Assembly: GCA_907164885.2 (NCBI GenBank)
Contig: OU015503.1
Coordinates: forward strand, 70,895,488-70,959,487
Reading direction: 5' to 3'
DNA length: 64,000 nt
From: Dolomedes plantarius
Lineage: Eukaryota > Arthropoda > Arachnida > Araneae > Dolomedidae
Shown here: piece by piece, positions 1 to 10,557 of the stretch
How positions within the stretch are numbered: the stretch's first letter is position 1
How the letters are laid out: every line of letters begins with the position of its first letter
Translations under genes and position numbers: made by a program
The notes under the pieces: generated by a model
Seen by the model: the letters and a program-made list of their open reading frames with translations, nothing else
Databases searched by the model: none
What the model was told of the DNA's origin: nothing

Positions 1-1090
1 GCTTAATTTAAATATCAGATGTGGATCAGAATTTTTTCTTACCTAAAAACTAATATCTTCTACATCAAATCACGTTTGTTCCGCCTATTTTTCTATAAAA
101 CATTCAGAACTAAAAAAAATTGGATGTTTCTAGCTGTATATTTAACAGTTTTTAAAAATCTGTTTACTTTTGCGATAAATTCTGAAAGTAAACAAACTTG
201 AATGTGAATGAATCAAGTAGCTCAAGTATTCATATCGCGTAGTGAGCTGTAGAAAACTGGATGGCAGTCTACTACTCCAATCGCATGAAAAACTGAATAA
301 ATAAAAAATAATGAAAGGGTTTGCTTTTACAAGGTGTGGATTAAATGCAATACCGTTAGATAATTCGGGATATTTTTTAACTTTCATATACTTTTTCCAT
401 TATGACGTTATTATTAGTATTATGACGTAAAAATGACGGGTTACCTTCTAGTCGGTAATATACAAGCATTCAACATCAACTGTTTAAGCCTGTATTACAA
501 ATTAATGGCTCAAAAGCGGAAGCTTTGAATTCCGTGATTTTGAATAATTTTAATTTCGTTTCATTATTTGTGTCAATCATAGAAAATGTTTCATCATTGT
601 GTCAAACAAAAAGTTAGTCTAATTACTCAGCGTTGACACGATATCTGTCATAATCAATCTCATACTTCAAATTTCCTGAAAAAAGGGAGGCAGACAAATA
701 ACTAAATCAGATTACAATCTACTCCTTCCGTAATTTGATACTGTAGTCAATTTTCTTCTTACTGTTTCCAAATTGCAATACGATGTATGACTGCTTGAGT
801 AGTGTTATTTTTTAATCTGTTAATATTGAATTCTTTTATTAATTCTGCCATATTGCGTTATCAGAAATAATTTTTAGACTGTATTTCATAAAAACTCATG
901 GTGTATGAATAGTTAAGTTACTCTAACGTCCTGCTCGATATTATAGTTTATAGTTATTATAATATCGAGCATATATTAAGTAACAATAATAAACTAATAA
1001 TAATAATATTTAGTAACTATATTAAGTTATTTTAGTAACTAAATATAGCTACTAAATTATAATTATTATAATATAATTTGTGTCGATATT
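1..1090. other. AT-rich stretch, no gene seen
   Basis: No reading frame above background and no terminal repeats were found. The two short frames that exist are low-complexity and lack any recognisable domain. A short inverted pair built on gctcgatattata lies near 930-970. I see nothing else to annotate. Confidence 0.6.
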
Positions 1091-1101
1091 GTGTTGATTT
1101 G

Positions 1102-1104
<3 letters not shown>

Positions 1105-1184
<80 letters not shown>

Positions 1185-1196
1185 CATACATACGTA
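1105..1196. repeat. (TA)n microsatellite with (CATA)n tail
   Basis: A pure TA run is followed by three CATA-type units. It is bracketed by a perfect 10-bp inverted pair, gttgatttgt at 1093-1102 and acaaatcaac at 1223-1232. The run may therefore sit in the loop of a small foldback sequence that has expanded. Confidence 0.9.
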
Positions 1197-1411
1197 TAAT
1201 AATATATATATATATTATCGACACAAATCAACTTTATTTTGATAAATTAAACAATGGAAGCAAATATATTATTATTTGAAAATTATTATAAATCTATAAA
1301 TAATTTTCAAATTCACACTTTAGAATTTTATATGATTAACTTCTAATTTTGAGTTTGTGTGCTATCTATTGACAATATAGATTTTCAAAAACCTCAAGTT
1401 CTGTTAATCTC

Positions 1412-2174
1412 TTAGGGGGTACAGTATCTTGAAGCTCTACGAAATGACTATAAATAAGGTCTAATTCTAACCTCAAAAACTCAAATAATATTTGAAAAAG
1501 AAATTTTGTTTCTTTATACATATGAAGTACATATCTTTAAATATGTCATACATAAAAATGGAAATTATAAATCTATAAATAATTTTCAAATTAACAGTTT
1601 AGAATTTTATATGATTAACTGCTAATTTTCAGTTTGTGGGCAGCATTACTTTTAAACTATCAATAGGAAACTGATAAAACCAAACCCATATGTATATTTC
1701 ATGGTACTCTACATTTTAAAACCAGAAAAAATGTGCAATTCTGGAATACTTTTTTTATGTGGGAAAAATATGCAAATAATTGTGATAATTGTTTAAGTTT
1801 TCCAATTTTGTGATAAATTTTTAATTTAAATAATATTTATTACAATTTATTTGGTTTTACATTACAGGAAATATATTAAAAGTGTATTCTGACCATTAAC
1901 TATTTTCTGTAAGCATATATCTCAATTTTATGATGCGCACAGCAATTAATTATTTTTAATCACCAGTTAATCATATAAACTTCTAAACTGCTAATTTGAA
2001 AATTATTTATGGATTTATAATTTCCATTTTTATATATGGCACATTTAAAGGTATGTACTTTATATTTATAAAGAGAGAAAATTTCTTATTCTAATATTAC
2101 TTGAGATTTTGTGGCTAGAATTAGACCATATTTATAGTCAATTCGACGAGTTTCAAGGTCCTGTGCCCCCTTAA
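1412..2174. mobile_element. TTAA-type foldback MITE (copy A)
   Basis: The left arm (1412 to about 1625) and right arm (about 1966 to 2174) are imperfect reverse complements over roughly 210 bp. The outer ends read TTAGGGGGTACAG on the left and, on the opposite strand, TTAAGGGGGCACAG on the right. These resemble the ends of the elements at 20607-21279 and 60004-60734. No coding capacity is present. TTAA targets are typical of piggyBac-type transposases, so this is probably a non-autonomous passenger; that assignment is inference. A partial direct copy of the arm also lies just outside at about 1268-1370. The left TTAA is degenerate (cTTAg). Confidence 0.7.
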
Positions 2175-2187
2175 CCCTTAGCTTATG

Positions 2188-2188
<1 letters not shown>

Positions 2189-2258
<70 letters not shown>
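2189..2258. repeat. (TA)n microsatellite
   Basis: Pure TA run that abuts the left end of the Tc1 element at 2259, whose target TA is the last dinucleotide of the run. Confidence 0.9.
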
Positions 2259-2262
<4 letters not shown>

Positions 2263-3526
2263 TGGTGGACAAAATAATACGAACACTTGTGAAATAATGG
2301 AAAATCTTTATTAATAGGGTATTGGACCACCCTTTGACTGAAGTACAGATTTAGTGCGACGTGGGATAGATGCATAAAGGTCATGGACAATATTTAAAGG
2401 AATATTAAGCCATTCCTCCTGCAGAGTGGTCTCTAATTCCTAAAGTCCGGATGGAGGTGGAAATCGGGAACGAAGTTTAGACTCCAAATATTACCATAAA
2501 TGTTCAATAATATTCAAGTCCGGAGACTGAGGGGGCCAGGCGAGATGTTCAACTGCATCGTCGTGATCTTCGAACCATTCTTGAACACACTTAGCAGTGT
2601 GGATACGGGCGTTGTCATCTTGAACAAGCGGTCGCTCTCCAGGGAATACAGTCTGGACAAAAGGATGGACATGATCCCCTAGAACGCCTAGATAGTGATT
2701 GGATTTTATCCTCCCATGCAGAATAACAAGTGGCCCAAGACCGAGCTAAGATATCGCACCCCATACCATAATGGAGCCACCCCCATGCTTCACAGTCGGC
2801 AAGAGGCATTCAGGATGAAACGCTTCTTTGGGCGTTCTCCAGACATAAACGCGTCCAGTCGTCTAAAATAGGGTGAATGACGATTCATCTGACCATATTA
2901 CCTGTTGCCACTGCTATGGGGACCAGCCTTTGTGATCTCTGCACCATTGGCGTCGCTTGAAAGCATTAGTTGCTGTCACCAAGGGTTTACGAATTGCCAC
3001 TCTGCCATAAATATTAGCAGCATGAAGTTCCCTTTTGACAGTTTTTGTTGAAACGGGGTCCTGGAGATGACTGTTCATTTCGGATGTTATCTCGGATAAC
3101 GATTGCTTGTGCTTTCGGGCTACTATGGGCTTCAAGACTCGTCTATCCCTATCAGCAAGCTTGGACTTTCGGCCACTGTTGTGCTTTGAAGACGACGTCT
3201 TACCCTCTTTCGTGTACGCTGTCTTAACGGCTGATACCGTACTCCTTGCAAACCCCAAAAGGTTTGTTGTTTCCGTAACCGATACACCACTTAAACGCGC
3301 TCCAACTATCATTCTTCTTTGGAACTCTGACAGGTCTGACATTTCAAATTATCACAGACTTTTCAATAGAAGCATGCAACGTAGGTGACTGCTGTTGAGA
3401 GACTGATACCTTCCTCTTCACGCTCACTAGGTGGCAGAATTCTGTTGAAGGTAGCGTGGCTGTACTGCAGGTGTGAAATACGTCATACTTTTTCACAGGT
3501 GTTCATATTATTTTGTACTCCATCTG
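2259..3526 (-). mobile_element. Tc1-like transposon, DD37E type, decayed
   Basis: The element has terminal inverted repeats beginning CAGATGG(T/A)G(G/T)ACAAA and extending about 35 bp (ACAAAATAATACGAACAC on the left, ACAAAATAATATGAACAC on the right). TA target duplications lie at 2257-2258 and 3527-3528. The length of 1268 bp is typical of a full-length Tc1 element, so both ends are intact even though the transposase gene is not. Confidence 0.93.
2311..3342 (-). pseudogene. Tc1-like transposase, five in-frame stops
   Basis: A 344-codon frame runs from the ATG at 3342 to TAA at 2311-2313 without any net frameshift. It is interrupted by five stop codons (after WSP, FTLF, GAIS, EHLW and SGL; four TAG, one TAA). 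The N-terminal helix-turn-helix region starts MSDLSEFQRRMIVGARLSG. The catalytic motifs are WSDES (first Asp), VQDDNARIH (second Asp) and SPDLNIIEHLW (Glu). I count 37 residues between the second Asp and the Glu, i.e. DD37E rather than the usual DD34E. ITmD37E-type elements of arthropods have this spacing; membership is inference. Most stops could be C-to-T changes at Gln codons. Confidence 0.9.
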
Positions 3527-3536
3527 TATATGTATA

Positions 3537-3779
3537 CAGTATGCCCACTAAAGTCCCTTCCCACCCTCTTAACATCGAAACGGCTGATGCTATATTCATA
3601 AAAGTGGTGTCTAGGTATAGTAAAGTAGCAATGCGCTACTGAATAAAACCACCTAACGCGCCACCTGGTGGAAAAATGCGGAGTTAGCATTCCTATCTCG
3701 AAAACGGAACGAGATAGGGACAAAAAGTGATTTACAAAGTTGTAGAAAATCATCGATTTAGTACGAAAAGACACCTTGT

Positions 3780-3781
<2 letters not shown>
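3537..3781 (+). mobile_element. possible end fragment of a mariner-like element
   Basis: After a TA, the sequence begins CAGTATGCCCACTAAAGTCC, in the style of mariner-superfamily inverted-repeat ends (CAGxxTGxCCCA). No matching right end is visible; the stretch runs into a (TA)n tract. It contains no transposase motif. The identification rests on the end motif only. Confidence 0.3.

Positions 3782-3782
<1 letters not shown>

Positions 3783-3854
<72 letters not shown>
3783..3854. repeat. (TA)n microsatellite
   Basis: Pure TA run of about 36 units, immediately to the right of the possible mariner-like fragment. Confidence 0.9.
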
Positions 3855-3856
<2 letters not shown>

Positions 3857-4296
3857 CGAAAAGCATGTATCTCCAGTGTACAGGCAGCTTTGGACCTAGC
3901 TAGAGATGTATAGTATTGCTTTTAGCTCCACTTCTTCAGAAAGCGTTAAGTATTTTTGTCATCTTTTTGCTCTGCAAATTTTATACCATAAGTGTATGGT
4001 GTAGATAAAGTTTCTTTCCGAATTAAGGCTGATTGACTAAACTTTGTCAGTCACCAGTAAACATTTACAAAAATTCGATTGGAATTCATTTCCCTCCAAC
4101 ATCTTTACCAACCTGAACCTGCTCCAGATTTGCTTACTTCAATTTTAATGTAATTTTCCAATTTCTGGATCAATTCCTTTAATCTCATTAGAATATCAGC
4201 TAAATTAAATTGTGTACTTACTTTCTCCTGTATATTTATCTTGTGTTCGTGCTTGAGTTTATAATTTTTAAAAATATTAAAATAAATAAATATATA

Positions 4297-4877
4297 CAGG
4301 GTGTCCCAGTTAAACGTTTTAGAACTTCTACGAGAGGTAGAATGTATCCTGACGACTCAAAACCATATAGCAATGTGGGGTCGGAAATGCTTTCCTGAAG
4401 CGGTGATGTACACAGAAAACCATAAAGAAAGAGATCGTAAGAGGATAATCGTTTTAATAATAAATGTACAAAACCAAAAGGTACACGTGTTAAAGTAAGT
4501 GTTTGAAGTTTTTTCCACCAATTGCAATGCAGACCTCACATTTCCGGCGCATGGCATTCCAAACATTCTGGAATAATCTAGGCTCATCTCGAATTTCTCT
4601 GGCAGCTACTGAGATTCTTGCAACCTGCTGCTCACCATTGTCAACGGGGGTGTCATAAACCTGTGTTTTCATCTGCCCCCATAAATAAAAATTCGTATAA
4701 TTAGCCATCCTACATACTCTGAGTCCTTGGACGAAATCACGATTCCCTGCACTAACGTTCGAAACCTTCCCGCAACGCCATCTACCGCTTCAGGAAAGCA
4801 TTGCTATATGATTTCGAGTCGTCAGGATGCACCCTACCCCTCGTAGAAGTTCTTAAACGTTTAACTGGGACACCCTG
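4297..4877 (-). mobile_element. internally deleted mariner-superfamily element
   Basis: Both ends carry ACAGGGTGTCCCAGTTAAAC with the inverted similarity continuing for about 80 bp (through tcgtcaggat and related sequence). The flanks are TA at 4295-4296 and 4878-4879. The 581-bp length is about half of an autonomous element. The only coding sequence left is the C-terminal end of a transposase (4490-4708, minus). Confidence 0.85.
4490..4708 (-). pseudogene. C-terminal remnant of mariner-like transposase
   Basis: The 72-residue frame contains FYLWGQMKTQVYDTPVDN followed later by LFQNVWNAMRRKCEVC. This is the layout of the region just after the catalytic Glu in mariner-like transposases (L-WG-(L/Y)K--VY-TPV, then a helical stretch with W and C residues). 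All three catalytic residues are missing because the upstream two thirds of the gene is deleted. Compare the parallel remnant at 39692-39919. Confidence 0.75.
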
Positions 4878-4969
4878 TATATGTGTGTGCGTGTGTGTGT
4901 GCGTGTGTGTGTGCGTGTGTGTGTGCGCGCGTGTGTGTGTGTGTGTGTGTGTGCGTGCGTGTGTGTACT
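4878..4969. repeat. (GT)n/(GC GT)n microsatellite
   Basis: Alternating purine-pyrimidine tract of GT with scattered GC dinucleotides, lying between the deleted mariner-like element and the SINE. Such sequence can adopt Z-form DNA; that is general knowledge, not shown here. Confidence 0.9.
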
Positions 4970-4982
4970 TTCCCGCTTCTTT

Positions 4983-5157
4983 GTCGGATGGCAAAATGGC
5001 TAGGGCAATGGCCTTCGGTACAGAGTCTGTGGGTTCAAGTCCCATTATTGGCATGGATGTTTGTAGGATGTTTATCGGAATCGTTTTTAAGCAGTAGGTC
5101 CTTGTATAATCAGTCCTCGTGTATCAAAAAATGACCGTAGCGCCATCAATCAATCAT
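4983..5157 (+). mobile_element. tRNA-derived SINE, most complete copy
   Basis: The head carries an A-box-like TGGCAAAATGGCTAGG (about 4989-5004) and a B-box GGGTTCAAGTCCC (5031-5043), i.e. an internal RNA polymerase III promoter in tRNA spacing. The body runs through TTTTTAAGCAGTAGGTCC to a conserved 3' region AATGACCGTAGCG, and ends in an ATCA-rich tail. Related copies are at 15640-16610 and 24311-24385. It is not a functional tRNA: no acceptor stem pairing or CCA-ready 3' end was seen. Confidence 0.82.
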
Positions 5158-5468
5158 CACCTTTCCTTTTTCCTTCTTTTCCTACTTATTTGTATGTTAT
5201 TAAGAATAGTAAACTATAAACTTACTCTAAAATCAAGAAATGAGGTTTTCAACTATCTCTCAATTATTTAAAAAGCACCCTCATAGAAACATTGGAACTA
5301 AGTTCTGGAGGTAAGGTGTCGAGCCCAGGTACTCCGAAAAGTGACCCAAAACGAGGGGAGACGTACTCATATGTTATACCTTGCTAAGCCCATAACAAGT
5401 GTAAAACCTAGGTCCAAGGTCACCTTTAGGCTGGACATATATATATATTTGCTTCAAATGTTTAATAT
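5158..5468. other. no gene seen
   Basis: Pyrimidine-rich then AT-rich sequence with a short GC-richer patch near 5305-5440. I see no frame, terminal repeat or promoter worth naming. Confidence 0.5.
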
Positions 5469-5840
5469 AATTCATTGGTTGAACTACGATTTTTTTCTGT
5501 TCTGAAATTTGTAAAAACACTAAAATCTACAACATATTTATTGTAATGATTGTAATTAATTACTTCCAGGTTCTGTTGGTCTTGGATTTCGTTAATATTC
5601 GGATTTTTTTAAGTAACGCAAGTTGAAGATTTTGATAGTAGGTACTACAGAGTCTCCGATCATAATCCTGAATGAAGAATATAACAGGCAATCATAATTC
5701 TAATTAATTACTATTAGGACCAGGGAAATCCGTGGTAAGTAGCAGTAATTAATTACAATCACTACAATAAATCGGTTGTAGATTTTAGTGTTTTTACAAA
5801 TCTCAATACAGAAAAAAATCTTAGTTCAACCAATGAAATA
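5469..5840. repeat. imperfect inverted repeat, about 95-bp arms
   Basis: The left arm (5469-5565) and right arm (5744-5838) are reverse complements at roughly nine positions in ten. Shared words include TTCATTGGTTGAACTA, GTAAAAACACTAAAATCTAC and TTATTGTA. The spacer is about 180 bp. It may be a foldback MITE, but no clear target-site duplication or terminal motif was found. Confidence 0.65.
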
Positions 5841-5843
5841 CTA

Positions 5844-5949
5844 GTTCTTACTTGAAAGTCTTGGTTAGTTCTTACTTGAAAGAGCGATGGTTCGATTTTT
5901 ATACAATAGTTCAACCTTAACCAGGTTTTGAATCCGAAATTTAATCTAG
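5844..5949. repeat. left remnant of the 10.7-17.2 kb tandem array
   Basis: TAGTTCTTACTTGAAAG occurs twice here, followed by a GTTCAACCTTAACCAGG-type segment. The same order (TTA-TTGAAAG then a TTCAA-CTTAA segment) recurs in the array to the right of the gypsy element. The retrotransposon therefore probably inserted into the array's left end. Confidence 0.45.
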
Positions 5950-5954
5950 GTATA

Positions 5955-6082
5955 TGTTGTATTTCCATTCTATGTATGGCAACAACTGCTTCTTGTGATG
6001 TGTTCGGCTATTAAATGAGTAGCGTATCATTCTAGAATGGTGTCTTTATTTAAAGTCAACTTCAAATATAACAGACATAACA
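5955..6082 (+). repeat. 5' LTR (128 bp)
   Basis: TGTTG...AACA. Compared with the 3' LTR I count five substitutions and one 3-bp indel, about 96 percent identity. The insertion is therefore neither very recent nor ancient. The target-duplication GTATA precedes it. Confidence 0.93.
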
Positions 6083-6231
6083 GTTGGCGACGAGGTAAAA
6101 ACCTTTTTAAATGCATTTTATATTTAAACTGAACATTTATTTCCTGCATATATTTTGCTACTAATATTATTCAAGTACTGTACATGCGTTAGGCTTAAGT
6201 TTCAAACCTTGATTTCTAACTTGTTCTCAAT

Positions 6232-7452
6232 ATGGACGCTGATCAATTTCAACAATTTATGGCTGTTTTTCAAACTCATCAAAAACAATTTCTTGAGAAA
6301 CTATTACCAATGCAAGCAGCAAGCGTTCCACAATCGTCAAATGAACAGTCAGTACATTCTGTTTTACTTCAGGCATTCGAATGTTTCGATTCTAAAACGG
6401 AATCATTCAAATTTTATCGACTACGTTTTGAAAATTTTCTTAACATGAAGAAAATAATCTCAAACAAAGAATTATGTGCTCAGATACTTCTTAATTCAAT
6501 TGGCGCATCAAATTATAATATTTTAGCTGCATTAGTATCGACTCCAGCTGATCCTGCATTAGTAAGACTCCAGCTGAATTGACGTATGATGAATTAATGA
6601 ATACGTTCGAAACTCACCTTTGTCAGAAGAGGAATATTCTTGTGTCCCAACCTAAATTTTTATCAATATATCAAACTGAAAATCAGGCAATTGCTGATTA
6701 TATCGCAACACTTCGACGAGATATTATAGATTGTGAATTTATTTCCCCTTGCGAGTAAAACGTCAATAACGGAGTTATAACGTTTAAACGTCAAGTTTAA
6801 ACGTTATAACTCCTAAACGTTATAAACGTCAATAACGGAGTTATAACGGAGTTATAAACGTCATAAACGTCAATATATCTTTTTACGAGCACAATTTGTA
6901 CGTGGCATTCGAGATAACTCAATTCGAGAGCAGATTTTACAGTCTGAAATACTTACATTTGATGAAATAGCCAAAAAAGCAATAGCCTTAGAAGCGTCAA
7001 AAATTGATAGTAGAGAACTTTCGAAGAATTCAGCTTCTAAAACTGATTTTAATGAAAATGTAAACCAAGTTTCGAGATATCGAAGTCCCAGACGTGACGA
7101 ATCCCCAAGTTTGCAAACGAAATCCAAAGTCACCCGTTCAAACTCAAAATCCAGAATCGATTATGAAGGACTTGGAATTAAGAATCTTTGTCTCCGTTGC
7201 GGCCGGGATTATCATACAGCAAGGAATTGCAAATCTGATTACAACCGACTCCATTGCAGTGCATGTAAAAAACCGGGACATATCCGGAAGGTATGCATTC
7301 GGACATTACTTGAAGAAAAAAGAAATAGTGGCACCACAAATCCAAATTCTACAAACTATATTGATGATGAAGAATCACTTTATCGTTATGGTGTCAACCA
7401 GGTAATCGGCATTTTCCAATACAGGAAAGAAGGTTTACAAGATGCTGAATAA
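6232..7452 (+). pseudogene. gag of the gypsy element (broken)
   Basis: The frame opens at ATG 6232 (MDADQFQQFMAVFQTHQ). It breaks near 6555 by a roughly 26-bp tandem duplication of the CGACTCCAGCTGA region, which shifts the frame, and again at about 6760-6880 by a locally duplicated, palindromic insert. After 6880 the frame resumes (FLRAQFVRGIRDNSI), then shows two zinc knuckles of CCHC type, CLRCGRDYHTARNC and CSACKKPGHIRKVC (about 7192-7300). Gag packages the element RNA in virus-like particles in other gypsy elements. Confidence 0.88.
6771..6813. repeat. perfect 19-bp hairpin inserted in gag
   Basis: Arm GGAGTTATAACGTTTAAAC (6771-6789), loop GTCAA (6790-6794), arm GTTTAAACGTTATAACTCC (6795-6813). 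Further copies of the motifs AACGTCAATAACGGAG and GTTATAAACGTC follow to about 6880. The unbroken gag frame can be read through AACGTCAATATATCT at the edges, so the whole block is an insertion made of repeated local words. Confidence 0.85.
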
Positions 7453-8620
7453 TATTTTGTTCATGTGAACATTGAAGGCCATGAAGAACAATTTGAAGTG
7501 GACTCAGGTGCAGGGCTCACTTTAATGTCACGTGATAAATTCTAAAAACTTAAAATTTCAACTGATCTTCAAAATTCCAGTGTTGCTTTCCGATCATACA
7601 CAGGTAATATATTTATACCAGATGGAAAGGTTATAGCAAATGTGTCATACAATGGAAAAACGTCCTGTGAAGAATTGCATATAGTTCCGGAAGAGTACGA
7701 TACATTACTTTGTCGTACTTGGATACGACATCTTGAAATCAACCTTCAAGAAATTGATTCTAAAAAGAAAAAAAAATCGAATGACTTGCGAGTGCAGTCT
7801 ATAAGTAACAATGATGATATTTTTTCTAGTTATCCCGAAACTTTTGTGCAAAAAGTAGGATGTATTCCAGGAGTCAAAGTGTCATTACAACTTCGCGAAA
7901 AAAGTAAGACATTATATCACAAAGAAAGAGATGTACCATACGCCCTTCGAGATAAAGTTAATAAAGAATTGGATACATTGGAAGCCCAAGGAATTATTTC
8001 AAAAATAGCTACAAGTGATTGGGGATCACCTCTGGTGATCATCCCAAAACCAGATGGTAACGTTCGACTCTGTATTGATTACAAAACTGGTGTTAATGAA
8101 CGTCTTGTCAATGCAAACTATCCTATCAGACGAATTGATGATATCCTCAACAGTTTGAAAAATTCAAAATATTTCTGCTGCCTTGATTTATACAAAGCTT
8201 ATCTTCATGTTCAAGTAGATGAAGAAAGTAGCATAATTCAAACTTTATCAACTCATCGTGGAACCTATCGTATGAATAGACTTTCATTTGGAATTAAGAC
8301 TGCTCCAAGCGAATTTAACCGCGTCATAGACCAGATTCTCCAAGGCTTGCTCAAAACTAGGTCCTATTTTGACGATATCATTGTGCACGGAACAACAAAA
8401 GCTGAATGTCAAAAGAATCTTGATCAATGACTACAAAGATTAAAGAAATACGATCTTCTCTTGAAACGGAATAAATGCTCATTCTTTCAAGAGCAAATCG
8501 AATATTTAGGACATGTTGTAGAATTCAACAAGATCTCTAAAAACCCACAAAAAGATTTTTTAATGGTATAAAACTTTTATAATGGAGATCACATTTTTAT
8601 AATGAATGCTATAATGGAGA
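7453..8620 (+). pseudogene. pol: protease and reverse transcriptase (broken)
   Basis: The protease active site is FEVDSGAGLTLMS (near 7492-7530). Reverse transcriptase begins around 7960; a 262-codon open stretch at 7642-8430 holds LVIIPKPDGNVRLCIDY and the polymerase motif YFDDI (residues 242-246 of that stretch). The frame is closed by TGA at 8428-8430, where a CGA Arg codon is expected. A local duplication of TATAATGGAGAT words at about 8565-8620 adds another break in the connection region. Confidence 0.9.
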
Positions 8621-8663
8621 TGCCCCGACCTTCAAACGTGGAAGAATTAGCAGATTCCTAGGA

Positions 8664-9300
8664 ATGGTTACATATTATTCTCGTGTCCTGCCCAATAATT
8701 CATCAACTACCTATTCTCTTCGACAGCTCCTTCGAAAGAACTCGGATTTCCGAGGGACAGCTGCATATGAAGCTGTTTTCATAAAATTGAAAATCGAAAT
8801 AGGAAGTGATAAAACTCTTACCCCATATGATCCAGCATTGCCAATAATACTTACGTGCGACGCAAGTCCAGTAGGTGTTGCAGGTGTTCTTGCACACATC
8901 GTTGATGGACAATAGAGACCAATTGCATTTGCTTCAAGATCGCTAACTACAGCAGAACAAAATTACTCACAGCTTGATCGTGAAGCTCTTGCAATTATAT
9001 TTTCTGTAAATCATTTTTTCAACTATCTGTTTGGAAGACACTTTAAATTGGTAACTGACAATCGACCTTTGACAAGAATTTTTCATCCAAGCACAAAATT
9101 ACCTTCAATGACTTCAAGTCGTTTACTTCGATATGCCACATTTTTATCAGGATTTGACTATGAAGATGTTTTCAAGAAGGGTATTGAAAACATAGATGCA
9201 GACTGTGTTTGATGTGAATGATGACACAATTCGAACAGCAATAGATTCTGATGAGCATTTGTCAAAAATAAAACAAGAAATTTAAAGTAGTCCTGAATTT
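8664..9300 (+). pseudogene. pol: RNase H segment (broken)
   Basis: The open stretch 8664-8915 starts FLGMVTYYSRVLP-type sequence and reaches ILTCDASPVGVAGVL, the first RNase H acidic motif. A TAG stop at 8913-8915 follows. The frame resumes with PIAFASRSLTTAEQNYSQLD and LVTDNRPLTRIF, then stops shortly after KKGIENIDADCV. RNase H removes the RNA strand during reverse transcription. At least three stops lie between here and the integrase frame. Confidence 0.85.
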
Positions 9301-9315
9301 GGCTATGAATATACC

Positions 9316-10461
9316 ATGAAAAATGGAATCATGTTCAAAGGACAGAGGGTTGTAATACCAAAAACACTCCAGAAAGCTGCTTTAGATGAACTGCATAGAA
9401 CTTACATTGGCATAACAAAAATTAAACAACTAGCTCGCCGGTATATCTATTGGAAAGGAATTGACAAAGATATTGAACGTATCTCAAGAACATGTGAACC
9501 ATGTGCTGAAATCAAAACCAATCCTTCAAAAGTTCAAATTCACTCCTGGGATGAACCTAAAGAAAATTGGGATCGTATACATATTGACTATGCAGGATCC
9601 TTCCAGGAATGTTTCTTTTTAATAGTTGTTGATGCAAAATCACGATGGGCCGAGATCAAAGTAAGTCGCTATGTTCCAACCACTGCTTCTACTATAGAAA
9701 TGCTTGCTGATATCTTTTCTGTGCATGGCTATCCATACGTTATGGTATCAGATAATGCAACAATTTTTGTGAGTGATCAGTTTAAATCATACTGTGCTAA
9801 GAATCGTATTTTTCAGAAACACATAGCACCGGGACACCCAGCTACAAAGGGATTAGCCGAGAGAAATGTACAAACACTGAAAAATCGTCTAAAAGCAATG
9901 GCTGATGATCAACTGTCAATGTATGCCAAAGTACGAGAAATTTTATTTCGATTTCGAGCAACACCTTTATCTAATAATAAAACTCCAGCTGAAATGTATT
10001 TACAACGTAATATCCGCATTCAACTTGATGCTGTTCGACCAATGAAACATACACAAAATGATGAGTACGCAGTTAAAGCCAGACAATTAAGCGTGGGAGA
10101 CAGAGTACAAGTTCGATGCCACATTAGAAATAATCATGTATGGAAATTTGGTACCATCATTCAAAAATTTGGTAAGTTACATTACGAAGTAAATTTAGAT
10201 GATGGACATACATTCAAACGACACATTGATCAGTTGAGAAAAACTGAAATTCCAAAGAAATTTGCATCTTTTACTTCCGATACTAAATCTGATAAAGACC
10301 AATTGCCAGATAACGTGCAAGTGCCTGCACAATCTCTGTGGATAACAGTACCTGACTCCGGAACTAATTTACAGCAACTAGATAACGAAAATTCAGGTGT
10401 ACAAACTCATCCTCAACCTTGTAGTATCCAAGATACACAAGCTCAGCTTGGACCCCGGTGA
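9316..10461 (+). CDS. integrase frame of the gypsy element (open, 381 codons)
   Basis: The open frame covers a zinc-binding region (C60, C63 present; the first His is H27, but the second position is Y30, in LHRTYIGI, where His is expected). The catalytic core has D91 (HIDYAG), D146 (VSDNAT) and E182 (GLAERN), with 35 residues between the last two, the DD35E rule. A C-terminal module follows (VGDRVQVRCHIRNNHVWKFG, then YEVNLDDG), like the GPY/F-type module of gypsy integrases. In a live element this is the C-terminal part of Pol, cleaved by the protease, so the ATG is not a real start. His-to-Tyr suggests decay even here. Confidence 0.85.
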   Translation: MKNGIMFKGQRVVIPKTLQKAALDELHRTYIGITKIKQLARRYIYWKGIDKDIERISRTCEPCAEIKTNPSKVQIHSWDEPKENWDRIHIDYAGSFQECFFLIVVDAKSRWAEIKVSRYVPTTASTIEMLADIFSVHGYPYVMVSDNATIFVSDQFKSYCAKNRIFQKHIAPGHPATKGLAERNVQTLKNRLKAMADDQLSMYAKVREILFRFRATPLSNNKTPAEMYLQRNIRIQLDAVRPMKHTQNDEYAVKARQLSVGDRVQVRCHIRNNHVWKFGTIIQKFGKLHYEVNLDDGHTFKRHIDQLRKTEIPKKFASFTSDTKSDKDQLPDNVQVPAQSLWITVPDSGTNLQQLDNENSGVQTHPQPCSIQDTQAQLGPR

Positions 10462-10557
10462 TCATTACGATCATGTAACAAGCCTGCCTATTTACAGTAC
10501 TATGTCACGAACTGAACTTTCATTTCATATATAGTTCCATTTTAAGAGTGGGAGAAT

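Noticed and set aside
3105..3400. Plus-strand frames at 3045-3388
   Set aside because: Antisense shadows of the Tc1 transposase on the minus strand.
4983..5060. tRNA gene
   Set aside because: A- and B-boxes are present, but the sequence continues into a SINE body with copies elsewhere and lacks paired acceptor stems. The same reasoning excludes tRNA genes at 45715-45776, 51427-51500 and 55880-56186.
4782..5134. Frames rich in Cys-Val or Thr-His repeats
   Set aside because: Translations of the (GT)n tract running into the SINE; not genes.
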